From the NCBI RefSeq assembly GCF_000004195.4, contig NC_030680.2, positions 140,553,545 to 140,617,544 of the forward strand: a DNA stretch of 64,000 nucleotides. The letters are read 5' to 3'. The notes under the pieces are model-generated. The model had not been told where the DNA came from. It searched no databases and saw only the letters and a program-made list of their open reading frames with translations. Positions 21,198 to 32,376 of the stretch are shown here, one piece after another. Position 1 is the first letter of the stretch; each line of letters opens with the position of its first letter. The stretch comes from Xenopus tropicalis. Taxonomy: Eukaryota > Chordata > Amphibia > Anura > Pipidae. The position numbers and the translations under genes were made by a program.

Positions 21198-23100
21198 GAC
21201 AGGTATGGGACCCTTTATCCAGAATTCTCGGGACCTGGGGTTTTCCCGATAAGGGATCTTTCTGTAATTTGAATCTCCATACCTTAAATTTACTAAAAGA
21301 TTATTTAAACATTAAATAAACCTATTAGGAGTGTTTTGCTTCCAGTAAGGATTCATTATATCTTAGTTAGTATCAAGTACAGGTACTGTTTTATTATTAC
21401 AGAGAAAAGGGAATCATTTAACCATTAAATAAACCCAATAGGGCTGTTCTGCCCCCAATAAGGGGTAATTATATCTTAGTTGGGATCAAGTACAGGTACT
21501 GTTTTATTATTACAGAGAAAAGGGAATCATTTAACCATTAAATAAACCCAATAGGGCTGTTCTGCCCCCAATAAGGGGTAATTATATCTTAGTTGGGATC
21601 AAGTACAGGTACTGTTTTATTATTACAGAGAAAAGGGAATCATTTAACCATGAAATAAACCCAATAGGGCTGTTCTGCCCCAATAAGGGGTAATTATATC
21701 TTAGTTGGGATCAAGTACAGGTACTGTTTTATTATTACAGAGAAAAGGGAATCATTTAACCATTAAATAAACCCAATAGGGCTGTTCTGCCCCAATAAGG
21801 GGTAATTATATCTTAGTTGGGATCAAGTACAGGTACTGTTTTATTATTACAGAGAAAAAGGAATCATTTAACCATTAAATAAACCCAATATGGCTGTTCT
21901 GCCCCAATAAGGGGTAATTATATCTTAGTTGGGATCAAGTACAGGTACTGTTTTATTATTACAGAGAAAAGGGAATCATTTAACCATTAAATAAACCCAA
22001 TAGGGCTGTTCTGCCCCCAATAAGGGGTAATTATATCTTAGTTGGGATCAAGTACAGGTACTGTTTTATTATTACAGAGAAAAGGGAATCATTTAACCAT
22101 TAAATAAACCCAATAGGGCTGTTCTGCCCCCAATAAGGGGTAATTATATCTTAGTTGGGATCAAGTACAGGTACTGTTTTATTATTACAGAGAAAAGGGA
22201 ATCATTTAACCATTAAATAAACCCAATAGGGCTGTTCTGCCCCCAATAAGGGGTAATTATATCTTAGTTGGGATCAAGTACAGGTACTGTTTTATTATTA
22301 CAGAGAAAAGGGAATCATTTAACCATGAAATAAACCCAATAGGGCTGTTCTGCCCCCAATAAGGGGTAATTATATCTTAGTTGGGATCAAGTACAGGTAC
22401 TGTTTTATTATTACAGAGAAAAGGGAATCATTTAACCATGAAATAAACCCAATAGGGCTGTTCTGCCCCAATAAGGGGTAATTATATCTTAGTTGGGATC
22501 AAGTACAGGTACTGTTTTATTATTACAGAGAAAAGGGAATCATTTAACCATGAAATAAACCCAATAGGGCTGTTCTGCCCCAATAAGGGGTAATTATATC
22601 TTAGTTGGGATCAAGTACAGGTACTGTTTTATTATTACAGAGAAAAGGGAATCATTTAACCATTAAATAAACCCAATAGGGCTGTTCTGCCCCAATAAGG
22701 GGTAATTATATCTTAGTTGGGATCAAGTACAGGTACTGTTTTATTATTACAGAGAAAAAGGAATCATTTAACCATTAAATAAACCCAATATGGCTGTTCT
22801 GCCCCAATAAGGGGTAATTATATCTTAGTTGGGATCAAGTACAGGTACTGTTTTATTATTACAGAGAAAAGGGAATCATTTAACCATTAAATAAACCCAA
22901 TAGGGCTGTTCTGCCCCAATAAGGGGTAATTATATCTTAGTTTGGATCAAGTACAGGTACTGTTTTATTATTACAGAGAAAGGGGAATAATTTTTAAAAA
23001 TTAGATTTATTTGCTTATAATTGTGTCTAAGGGAGATGGCCTTCCCGTAATTTGGAACTTTCTGGATAATGAGTTTCTGAATAAAGGATCCCATAATTGT
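21198..23100 (+). mobile_element. MITE carrying the longest 112-bp array (locus E)
   Basis: Left end GACAGGTATGGGACCCTTTA and right flank TTTGGAACTTTCTGGATAAT with TGAATAAAGGATCCCATAATTGT at the end. The right end has decayed from CCATACCTG to CCATAATTG. About 15 units lie between. Confidence 0.8.
21340..22990 (+). repeat. 112/113-bp tandem array, ~15 units (locus E)
   Basis: ACAGAGAAAAGG (or AAAAAGG) recurs 15 times. A private variant, AATATGGCTG with AGAAAAAGGAATC, occurs at 21851 and again at 22751, exactly 900 bp apart, inside blocks that are identical from about 21570-22018 and 22470-22918. Confidence 0.96.
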
Positions 23101-23547
23101 GTTCACCAAAAGGGGAAATAAAGCACCGATTAATGCTGGTTCCCATTCAATAGAAGTGCTGTAAACCTAGACAGTTACCAGCCGTAGTACCTGCTCGGTG
23201 AAGAAAAAGACTCTTTTTTGCACATTAGACTTTGCCAAACCCAAGTGATAGAAATTGCAGATGTAACATAATTGCGACAGGAAAGACACCACATCTAAAG
23301 TTAAAGGCCGGTTTGTTTTTGTGCTCGCTTTCCTTTAAAGGTGCTTACTTAATCCTATGTGGGGCGGAAATATTTGCACATTACCCCCTTACTCACAGCG
23401 TTATGCACAACAACAGCACAAAGTGTCATGCCAAGGGCTCAGTGAGTCACACACAGACACTCACACTCCTACTGTCCTACTATATATACTGATATCTACC
23501 GCTATATATACTGATTTCTCTCTTCCCAGACTCACCACAACAATTTG
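23101..23547. other. No recognised feature
   Basis: Short spacer between two satellite MITEs, with a small (CA)/(TA)-rich patch near 23445-23510. Confidence 0.5.
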
Positions 23548-23664
23548 AATTGTGGGACCTGGGGTTTTCCATACAAGGGGTCTTTACGTAATTTTGATCT
23601 CCATACTTTGTCTGCAAAAAAATCATTTAAACATTAGTTAAACCCAATATGATTAGAATTAACT

Positions 23665-24328
23665 ATGTTTTAGTACAAGGTACTGTTTTATTACAGAGAA
23701 AAGGGAATCATTTAACCATTAAATAAACCCAATAGGGCTGTTCTGCCCCCAATAAGGGGTAATTATATCTTAGTTGGGATCAATTACAGGTACTGTTTTA
23801 TTATTACAGAGAAAAGGGAATCATTTAACCATTAAATAAACCCAATAGGGCTGTTCTGCCCCAATAAGGGGTAATTATATCTTAGTTGGGATCAAGTACA
23901 GGTACTGTTTTATTATTACAGAGAAAAGGGAATCATTTAACCATTAAATAAACCCAATAGGGCTGTTCTGCCCCAATAAGGGGTAATTATATCTTAGTTG
24001 GGATCAAGTACAGGTACTGTTTTATTATTACAGAGAAAAGGGAATCATTTAACCATTAAATAAACCCAATAGGGCTGTTCTGCCCCCAATAAGGGGTAAT
24101 TATATCTTAGTTGGGATCAATTACAGGTACTGTTTTATTATTACAGAGAAAAGGGAATCATTTAACCATTAAATAAACCCAATAGGGCTGTTCTGCCCCA
24201 ATAAGGGGTAATTATATCTTAGTTGGGATCAAGTACAGGTACTGTTTTATTATTACAGAGAAAAGGGAATCATTTAACCATTAAATAAACCCAATAGGGC
24301 TGTTCTGCCCCAATAAGGGGTAATTATA
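23665..24328 (+). repeat. 112/113-bp array left of Tc1, ~6 units (locus F)
   Basis: Six ACAGAGAAAAGGGAATCATT words. Ends at GGGGTAATTATA, the Tc1 target site. Units with GATCAATTACAGG are found here and also immediately right of Tc1. Confidence 0.95.
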
Positions 24329-25942
24329 CAGTGGAGGAAATAATTATTTGACCCCTCACTGATTTTGTAAGTTTGTCCAATGACAAAGAAATGAAAAGTC
24401 CCAGAACAGTATCATTTCAATGGTAGGTTTATTTTAACAGTGGCAGATAGCACATCAAAAGGAAAATGGAAAAAATAACTTTAAATAAAAGATAGCAACT
24501 GATTTGCATTTCATTGAGTGAAATAAGTTTTTGAACCCTCTTACAAAAAAGACTTAATACTTAGTGGAAAAACCCTTGTTTGCAAGCACAGAGGTCAAAC
24601 GTTTCTTGTAGTTGATGAGCAAGTTTGCGCACATTTTAGGAGGAATGTTGGTCCCACTCCTCTTTGCAGATCATCTCTAAATCCCTAAGGTTTCGAGGCT
24701 GTCTCTGTGCAACTCTGAGCTTGAGCTCCCTCCATAGGTTTTCTATTGGATTAAGGTCCGGAGACTGACTAGGCCACTCCATGACCTTAATGTGCTTCTT
24801 CTTGAGCCACTCCTTTGTTGCCTTTGCTGTATGTTTTGGGTCATTGTCGTGCTGGAACACCCATCCACGACCCATTTTCAGTTTCCTGGCAGAGGGAAGG
24901 AGGTTGTCGTTCAGGATTTCACGATACATGGCTCCGTCCATTTTCCCGTTAATGCGAATAAGTTGTCCTGTGCCCTTAGCAGAAAAACACCCCCAAAGCA
25001 AAATGTTTCCACCCCCATGCTTGACGGTGGGGACGGTGTTTTGGGGGTCATAGGCAGCATTTTTCTTCCTCCAAACACAGCGAGTTGAGTTAATGCCAAA
25101 GAGCTCTATTTTGGTCTCATCAGACCACAGCACCTTCTCCCAGTCACTCACAGAATCATTCAGGTGTTCATTGGCAAACTTCAGACGGGCCTGCACATGT
25201 GCCTTCTTGAGCAGGGGGACCTTGCGAGCCCTGCAGGATTTTAATCCATTGCGGTGTAATGTGTTTCCAATGGTTTTCTTGGTGACTGTGGTCCCTGCTA
25301 ATTTGAGGTCATTAACTAACTCCTCCCATGTAGTTCTAGGATGCTTTTTCACCTTTCTCAGAATCATTGACACCCCACGAGGTGAGATCTTGCGTGGAGC
25401 CCCAGAGCGAGGTCGATTGATGGTCATTTTGTGCTCCTTCCATTTTCGATCAATCGCACCAACAGTTGTCACTTTCTCTCCCAGCTTCTTGCTATTGGTT
25501 TTGTAGCCCATTCCAGCCTTGTGCAGGTCTACAATTTTGTCTCTGACATCCTTGGACAGCTCTTTGGTCTTTCCCATGTTGGAGAGTTTGGAGTCTGCTT
25601 GATTGATTGATTCTGTGGACAGGTGTCTTTTATACAGGTGACTAGTTAAGACAGGTGTCCTTAATGAGGTTGACCAATTGAGTAGAAGTGTCTAACCACT
25701 CTGTGGGAGCCAGAACTCTTAATGGTTGGTAGGGGTTCAAAAACTTATTTCACTCAATGAAATGCAAATCAGTTGCTATCTTTTATTTAAAGTTATTTTT
25801 TCGATTTTCCTTTTTATGTGCTATCTGCCACTGTTAAAATAAACCTACCATTGAAATGATACTGTTCTGAGACTTTTCATTTCTTTGTCATTGGACAAAC
25901 TTACAAAATCAGTGAGGGGTCAAATAATTATTTCCTCCACTG
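24329..25942 (-). mobile_element. Tc1/mariner transposon, nearly intact, 1614 bp
   Basis: The ends are CAGTGGAGGAAATAATTATT and its reverse complement, with a TA duplication at 24327-24328 and 25943-25944. The terminal inverted repeats are about 211 bp (24329-24539 and 25732-25942) and differ at about three positions by eye. Within each there is an outer and an inner direct repeat (24336-24358 and 24519-24540), the IR/DR layout known from Sleeping Beauty-type Tc1 elements. The host sequence AATTATATCTTAG inside a 112-bp unit is restored if the element and one TA are removed. The element encodes a transposase on the minus strand. It inserted after the array formed. Confidence 0.97.
24636..25577 (-). 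CDS. Tc1-family transposase, C-terminus frameshifted
   Basis: A 313-residue DDE transposase that would bind the inverted repeats and move the element by cut-and-paste into TA sites. Residues 1-115 form the bipartite helix-turn-helix DNA-binding region, with a basic linker of the GRPR type (RPRSGAPRK, 55-63). The catalytic core has Asp153 (WSDETK), Asp244 (QHDNDPKH) and Glu279 (PDLNPIEN), a DD34E triad with the same numbering as in Sleeping Beauty. The glycine-rich segment [12 protein letters not shown] is at 185-196. The start ATG gives the family's usual N-terminus ([10 protein letters not shown]). The frame stops early at 24636. One extra base near 24647-24651 shifts the frame; reading past it, the usual C-terminal tail continues to a TAA at 24554-24556, which would make 340 residues, the normal length. 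The core is complete, but loss of the last ~30 residues probably inactivates it. Confidence 0.95.
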   Translation of the reverse strand: MGKTKELSKDVRDKIVDLHKAGMGYKTNSKKLGEKVTTVGAIDRKWKEHKMTINRPRSGAPRKISPRGVSMILRKVKKHPRTTWEELVNDLKLAGTTVTKKTIGNTLHRNGLKSCRARKVPLLKKAHVQARLKFANEHLNDSVSDWEKVLWSDETKIELFGINSTRCVWRKKNAAYDPQNTVPTVKHGGGNILLWGCFSAKGTGQLIRINGKMDGAMYREILNDNLLPSARKLKMGRGWVFQHDNDPKHTAKATKEWLKKKHIKVMEWPSQSPDLNPIENLWRELKLRVAQRQPRNLRDLEMICKEEWDQHSS

Positions 25943-26670
25943 TATCTTAGTTGGGATCAATTACAGGTACTGTTTTATTATTACAGAGAAAAGGGAATCA
26001 TTTAACCATTAAATAAACCCAATAGGGCTGTTCTGCCCCCAATAAGGGGTAATTATATCTTAGTTGGGATCAAGTACAGGTACTGTTTTATTATTACAGA
26101 GAAAAGGGAATCATTTAACCATGAAATAAACCCAATAGGGCTGTTCTGCCCCAATAAGGGGTAATTATATCTTAGTTGGGATCAAGTACAGGTACTGTTT
26201 TATTATTACAGAGAAAAGGGAATCATTTAACCATTAAATAAACCCAATAGGGCTGTTCTGCCCCCAATAAGGGGTAATTATATCTTAGTTGGGATCAAGT
26301 ACAGGTACTGTTTTATTATTACAGAGAGAAGGGAATCATTTAACCATGAAATAAACCCAATAGGGCTGTTCTGCCCCAATAAGGGGTAATTATATCTTAG
26401 TTGGGATCAAGTACAGGTACTGTTTTATTATTACAGAGAAAAGGGAATCATTTAACCATTAAATAAACCCAATAGGGCTGTTCTGCCCCCAATAAGGGGT
26501 AATTATATCTTAGTTGGGATCAAGTACAGGTACTGTTTTATTATTACAGAGAAAAGGGAATCATTTAACCATGAAATAAACCCAATAGGGCTGTTCTGCC
26601 CCCAATAAGGGGTAATTATATCTTAGTTGGGATCAAGTACAGGTACTGTTTTATTATTACAGAGAAAAAG
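25943..26670 (+). repeat. 112/113-bp array right of Tc1, ~7 units (locus F)
   Basis: Resumes at TATCTTAGTTGGGATCAATT and has seven ACAGAGAAAAGG-type words, one with ACAGAGAGAAGG. Both C-run and CATTAAAT/CATGAAAT variants are present. Confidence 0.95.
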
Positions 26671-26791
26671 CAATGATCTTTTTGTGAAAGTAATTTATTT
26701 GATTAAAATTTAGTCTATGGAAGATGGCCTTCCTGTAATTCGGAGCTCTCTGAATAATTGTTTTCTGGATAATGGATCCTTTACCTGTGTG

Positions 26792-26800
26792 TGGGACCTT

Positions 26801-26860
<60 letters not shown>

Positions 26861-26869
26861 AAGGTCCCA
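26792..26869. repeat. Perfect 78-bp AT-rich palindrome
   Basis: TGGGACCTTTCTCAT, then (AT)n, then ATGAGAAAGGTCCCA; the two arms are exact reverse complements and the centre is (AT)n. It lies immediately next to the right end of the locus F MITE. It can extrude as a cruciform or hairpin. Confidence 0.95.
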
Positions 26870-27074
26870 AATATGTGACCGAAAAGTTGATTTTACACAT
26901 TAAAGAATATTTTTGACTCTATGAGTGCAGAGTCTTTCTCTTTCTTGTATCTTACACTTGATTATCTGGCACCCAGGCAATATAAATACTTTTTTGGTGT
27001 GCGCCCTCCATCTATTATGATGTATGTATATTTTGCAGAACCATTATGGACATATGTGTATATTTATATGTAAA

Positions 27075-27302
27075 TACAGGTATGCAGTGTATTATCTGCA
27101 AGGCTATTATCCAGAAAGCTCCAAAATAAAGAAACACCATGTCCTATGGTATCAACCTTAAGCAAATTATCCTTTTTTAAAAAGAAAAACCCAGTTTCTT
27201 TCATTTTAAACTTTATAGTAGCCCTAAGCAATAGTGATCCATATTCCATAAAGACCCCTTATATAGAAATCCAAGTTGCCTAGATAATGTCACACCTGGT
27301 AT
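27075..27302 (-). mobile_element. Diverged solo copy of the satellite-family MITE
   Basis: Left end TACAGGTATGCAGTGTATTA, internal CCAGAAAGCTCCAAAATAAA, right end GTCACACCTGGTATA. No tandem array; an older, decayed copy. Confidence 0.6.
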
Positions 27303-28736
27303 ACATAAATATAGCTCGGTAGAATACATTGGGTTTTATATTTAACCAGGGAGGTTACATTTGTTGCCAAGACAGGTTGGTTGTGGGTGAATCAGTACAG
27401 ACTTTATGGAAATACTCAGGTGCACATAATATTATAACTGAAATGACTTGCAATATATCAATTTATTGTCATTGCCTGATGTCCCACAGACAGAAATGGA
27501 ACCTACATATTCCTACTCAATCACCGCTAACATTGCAAGCGCTTTCCCTCTGTTCTGATTCTGATGAGCAGCTGTCACACCGCCCGGCTCTCAAATTCTA
27601 AACCGACTCAGAACCCATGGGGATAGGGAATAGATACAGGTCTGGCCGCCCGTAGCAACCAATCAGCAGCTAGCATTTACTCGTCACAAGTTTAAAAGCA
27701 AACCTCTTAATGGGTAATTGTTCCTGGGCCAACTTTGTGAATGTTATTATATATGATGGTAAATGTCACTTATATCTGTCCTGATTATAGGGGTGGGTTA
27801 AATCCAGAACTTGGCCCAGTCCCAGCACTGTTTGGGGACTTATCATGAACCCTGAAAATGATTGTAAAACACTGGGCAGCTAAAAGCAGCAAATTGCCAT
27901 TCAGATAATATTTGTGTTAGTTTCTCAAATTTAAATATGCACATTTGGGATTGTGGAGGATTCAGTGTTTGGGCCAAATCCAAAAAATGATGGAATCAAA
28001 TTTACTCATAGCCTGAACTTGGGGGAATACTATAAATCTATGCCAGCAGCAGGTATTCCTCAGTAGTAACCATAAATATAAGGGAAAGTTGGCCCTTCCT
28101 ATTAAAAAAATAAAAATGAATGGGTCCAAGACTCACCAGAGTCCAGAGGAGGCCCTCAGCCTTCAGCAGAAACAACTTAATGAGCAGTCCTCATCCTTTA
28201 TATTTAAACTTGATCAAATGGATGTTGTTATGATGAAGTGCAGAATATAGAATTTTGTAGGCACTAAAAAGGCTACTTCCAAAATGGGGTTCACTAGAGT
28301 TAGAAGCCACCTTTCCCAGGAGCAGCTTGCTTATTTGCACCATCAACAGCAAACTGACCTTTATCCAACCATATTTTTCTATAGCAAAGCAAAACATGGG
28401 GTAATGACTCAAAATACTAATAAATGTTCTTTTTTTTTTTATTGCAGAGACCTCATGGGAGATTCTGACAGCCTCTTCTGCTGCATAGTTACACTATTCC
28501 AAGAATGCAATAAGCATCAGGCTCATTTTGCCCCAAAGGAGCACGCTCAGGAAACTAAAGACTATAAGGTAGATTTTGTCTATTGGATGTATAAATGTGG
28601 GATTTATGTGCTGATTATTATTTGCTTGCTTGGTTCGAATTATGGGCAAATCATGGTCCCCATACGTTAAAGTCTGGATCACTTGGGCAGTTTTTGGGCA
28701 GACTTATACAAATGGGGAAATCTGGTAACTAACTGC
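27303..28736. other. No gene recognised
   Basis: Contains a short AACCAATCAGCAGCTAGCAT motif near 27657 belonging to the AACCAATC repeat group. An open frame at 28284-28670 has no domain-like content. A poly-T plus AG at 28431-28447 looks like a splice acceptor by chance. Confidence 0.45.
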
Positions 28737-28918
28737 TAAAGGTGGCCATACACGTTAAGATCCGCTCGCTACCTACAGGTAGACGATATCGGGTGAGTTT
28801 AGGCTAATTCGGTCGTTTGGCCCTGGGGCCAAACAATCGAATTTTAATGACTGGAATAGGCACAGTCGGTTCGGGGACTGCATCAACGAGCCGATCCCGT
28901 CCCCGATCCGACTAAATT
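28737..28918. mobile_element. Half copy of the GGTGGCCATACACG MITE
   Basis: Starts TAAAGGTGGCCATACACGTT and contains GATCCGCTCGCTACC, TTTGGCCCTGGGGCCAAAC and GGGGACTGCATCAACGAGCC, the middle words of the full element at 49751-50129. The other half is absent. Confidence 0.7.
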
Positions 28919-29394
28919 AAGTCAATGGCTCCAACTGGGAAGGGAAAATTTGACTTTTTTTTTGTTATAAAAGTCTACTACTCTGAATTTGTTTCCTCAA
29001 TGCTGGGGTTAGGTTAACTTTATTGATGAATCAACTCAAAGAATTCTCTTGATACATTTCTCTCCCACAATTTCTCATAAGGTTTTTGGTGAAAGTTATA
29101 TAATCTTTTTACATTTTTTCTTAAAACCTATTCAACAAAAAAATAAACAAATAAATAAATACATTTTTGCCCATGATACTATACCCCAAAAAATGAATTG
29201 ATATAAAGATATCCAGAGTGCTTCCCTGATCACATTTGTAATTTACATTCAGTTTTTGTCCTAAGTGATTTCTGAGATATTAGCAGTTTTAGACCATTTA
29301 GTACTGCTGGGCAGACTTCAGCTCAACAGCTTTCTTTGAAGACCAAGTGTGACAGCAACTCTTAGGGGGGCGTGTTATGTAATAAAATAAATAG
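28919..29394. other. No recognised feature
   Basis: AT-rich DNA with several A/T tracts; no gene or repeat recognised. Confidence 0.5.
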
Positions 29395-29648
29395 CGTTTG
29401 CTTCAGATCTAATCACCTATCAGAAGGTAGCATTTACTGGTCACCTGTTTAAAAGCTAACATCTTATTGGCTGCTATGGGTTACTGCAGCTGGGCAGACC
29501 TAGTGAGACTAATTTATAAACCCTGGGCAAATCTGCACATAGACAGTAACCCATATAAACCAATCAGATGCTTGCTCTTATTGTTCTACTTGCAGCTGAC
29601 TAAAAAATTAACTAATTAATGATTGGTTGCTATGGATTACTGCCCAGA
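29395..29648. repeat. AACCAATC inverted-repeat elements
   Basis: Includes CTTATTGGCTGCTATGGGTT (29462) and a second pair, CAGTAACCCATATAAACCAATC (about 29545) with TGATTGGTTGCTATGGATTA (29620). This is an imperfect foldback of the same family as 58232-58344. Confidence 0.6.
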
Positions 29649-29730
29649 AGCAAATTTGCCCACTGTTTATAAATGAGCCCCACATACACCCATATGTGGG
29701 GCTCATTTATAAACAGTGGGCAAATTTGCT
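29649..29730. repeat. Perfect 38-bp-arm hairpin with 6-nt loop
   Basis: The left arm (29649-29686, AGCAAATTTGCCCACTGTTT...) is the exact reverse complement of the right arm (29693-29730); the loop is CACCCA. It sits at the edge of an AACCAATC-type repeat. It may be a recent inverted duplication or a MITE core. Confidence 0.97.
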
Positions 29731-30645
29731 GTTTATTAAACTGTGTGTGCACTTCCGTAATTCATTAGAAAATGAATGTAAATTACAATTTCATTTAAGG
29801 GTTGAAGGTAGAGGAAATCTCTATGAAAATGCTGCAATGCTTAAATCATACGATTTATTTTACTTGTACGCAAGTATAATGGAGCATTAAATATTATTAT
29901 TATTATAGTATTAATAATGCCAAACAAAACTTCTCTACTGTTCTGCTGTATGTTCCGTACAGGTTTATAATTGTAGAGAATAAAGGCAGGGATATAGTAA
30001 TTAGGATGATATTTATTTTATTAACAAAAAAAGGGATAAGAATGTTTCCTTTCCTGTAAGAATGGGACTGTTGACCTGCAGTTCATACTGACGGCTCTAT
30101 GAAGGTTTAAATCTTTGACCTTGGCGAGGGGTTTGGCCCGATCGGGCCCCTTTCTGGGCCTCCATGACAAAGCATTAATCTAGAGGAGCCCAGTTCCGGC
30201 AGACACAGCATGGAAATCAGGAAGACACTGTTTACTTAAAGAGGTTTATTGATGGTGGGAAAAAGAGAGAGAAACTGTCACTGTTTCATGTACCTGTAAA
30301 TCTGACAGTGATCTCTTGTGTCTGGGCCTCTCGGTATAAATCTACTGAACTCAATGCAGATTCCTCTATTCACCAGCAATTGTATATACGACAGCGAGGG
30401 AAGGCATTTGCATTGGGCCCTCCCAAGGGCTCCTTTTGGCCCAAAATGGGCACTGAAAAATAATGACTTCTTCTATTGTGTAATACATGTTATATGTGTA
30501 TTGGGAAGGGTTAGCCTAGGGAGTTTTTATATGAACTAAAGGGCAAGTAACACCGAGATAAATAAGAACCCTAAATGCATTTATTGATAATGTTCCTATA
30601 CAGTGTCATTTCATTGTGATTTGTTCGATGAAGCTACTTGAACGT
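29731..30645. other. No recognised feature
   Basis: No coding signal. Short TTA/TAT tract near 29890-29912. 30100-30260 is slightly GC-richer but matches nothing I recognise. Confidence 0.5.
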
Positions 30646-30960
30646 TTAAAGGAGCAGTATACCCCTTTTATTCAGCATTAGTTCAATGGATAGGCTTTGT
30701 GCTGAACATACTTTTTTGCCTATTGGTTTTAATCAAGGAAAAGTTATGGTTTTTGTTATTTCATGCACCAAATAATGGAAAAACTGCAACTGAAAGTAAG
30801 ATCCTCGTTCATTTAAGCAAAGTAAAAGGAAATCTGAATTCCATATAATGAACGTGCCCTTATTTTAAAAAGTAACAAAAGTTGCAGCTAGGCAGAAGGG
30901 GGGGGGTTGTTCACACAGAGATGCTGGTACAAATATGACTTAGAACAAGACCTTTCTTTC
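30646..30960 (+). mobile_element. Probable TTAA-type MITE, right end unclear
   Basis: TTAAAGGAGCAGTATACCCC is a typical left end of this class (TTAA target, AAGG start). The following ATAGGCTTTGTGCTGAACAT... is consistent, but no matching right end is visible. Coordinates of the end are approximate. Confidence 0.45.
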
Positions 30961-31065
30961 AGCTTCAGTTTGTTTAGTGCAAGCGATAACCAAAACTATA
31001 TATATTTCTTCATTAAAACCACAGGGATTCGGCCAAGAATACAGGCGGAGTAATAGTATATTTAG

Positions 31066-31310
31066 TTAAAGGGAATAATGTACCCCCTTTTGTAAAATAT
31101 AGGGATATTATTGGCCTTGTGCTTTTATACGGTCATGGAACTCCGAGGTGGCTTCTAATATCCTCATATTTTACAACAGGGGGTACTTTATTTATTATAA
31201 TATACAAGTTTCAGTGAGTCATGTGACAGAAATTACATCACTAAGCTCCGCTTATAACTGATGACATCACTAAGCACTATTTATAAGGATATCATTTACA
31301 GTTGGGTTCC
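31066..31310 (+). mobile_element. TTAA-type MITE with internal inverted repeat
   Basis: Starts TTAAAGGGAATAATGTACCC. TACCCCCTTTTGTAAAATATAGG is mirrored about 80 bases later by CATATTTTACAACAGGGGGTA. The sequence GTCATGTGACAGAAATTACA beyond it is also common in frog repeats. Confidence 0.6.
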
Positions 31311-31734
31311 ATAGGGACATGCCCAAACTGTATATTATATGTAAATAAACAACCTTTACTGCTTTGTTCTTACTACGCCTGTGTGTTTGGATCTGGTTCC
31401 TAGCTACTACTTCTGGCTGACAGTTTGTGGCACGAGTTGCCACCTGCCCAGTAGAAAAGTTACTTGTAGTCAATGTTATTAATAGGCAAGAAAAATATAA
31501 GAAGGCCGGTATTTTTTTTTCTAGAAAAGGGGGCACCCCTGTCTGCACCTGGAACCAGGAAGCGGAATGTGGTTTTACTTTCTATTTCAGCTTTTGCCCT
31601 TATTGGCGCACTAAATAACAAAAACCCTCACAACCAAACTCACACACACACAATTCAGAAATAAACAATTAAAAAAATATAATTGTTAAGCAAATACTTA
31701 ATGTTAAAAAAAAAGTTGATTGTAAATGTAATTG
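31311..31734. other. No recognised feature
   Basis: Short open frames on both strands without domain features; a (CA)n stretch near 31640. Confidence 0.45.
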
Positions 31735-31905
31735 TTGAAACCCATGTTTCTCTGTCCCTTTCTGCACTGCTGGTCTTGTCTCTGGTGCAGTGTAGCAGGA
31801 GTCGGCCATGCCTGTGTCTTCACAGCTGGCTTCTGTCGCATTGTTTCATGAGTCGGAACCACCAGGGCTGAGAATAGAGAGGCACAGGCAGGTACAGCTT
31901 TCCCA
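31735..31905. mobile_element. Inverted-repeat MITE (CTGCNCYGCTGGT family)
   Basis: CTTTCTGCACTGCTGGTC at the left and GGAACCACCAGGGCTGAGA at the right form a degenerate inverted repeat, with GCTGGCTTCTGTCGCATTGT between. A second copy with the same arrangement is at 59600-59745. Confidence 0.6.
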
Positions 31906-32376
31906 GAGCAGCGATATTTACACACAACTGTAATTACAGGTTTTCCAAGGTTTCAATGTACATTGGAAAGTTTTTTTTTGCATTTATATCCCCTTTAAAT
32001 CACCTTTTTTTTTCTAAATTATCAGTAAACAGAGTTGTTTGACTCGCCTGTTCGAGAAAGAATGTCAGTATCAGTTCTGAGGAATAACCTTGATGTATAT
32101 AGAGAAGGTTTCACGTGAGCTTCGCAGGGTTGGATGCTGTTTGTCAGGGTAAATGGCTGAACGTACTTGGAAAGCTTCCAAATTATTTTTTCTTTCTTTT
32201 TGAGAATTAACACATCAACAGGAAATTTGCTGTTTTTTTTATAATAAAAATGATACTTTGCGTTGCCGTGTTTTCTCTCCGGTGTGCCAGCAGCCAGCTT
32301 AGCACAATGTCGTTTATAATATCAGTTCCCTTACGCCTTTGGCATCATAATAGATAATGCTTTACCAATTTCCATA
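31906..32376. other. No recognised feature
   Basis: AT-rich, with T-runs near 31971 and 32006. Nothing recognised. Confidence 0.5.

Larger units (their letters stand above)
23548..26790 (+). mobile_element. Satellite MITE split by a Tc1 element (locus F)
   Basis: The left flank GGGACCTGGGGTTTTCC is eroded at its tip; the right flank TCTGGATAATGGATCCTTTA ends CCTGTGT. Thirteen 112/113-bp units are split six to the left and seven to the right of a Tc1 insertion. Without that insertion (24329-25944) the array is continuous. Confidence 0.8.

Noticed and set aside
24781..25506. Plus-strand open frames of 90-137 residues inside the Tc1 element
   Set aside because: They are the complement of the real transposase frame and show no homologous domain.
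28284..28670. Frame with a nearby poly-T/AG, resembling an internal exon
   Set aside because: The AG site is inside the frame, the peptide is not protein-like, and no donor site pairs with it convincingly.
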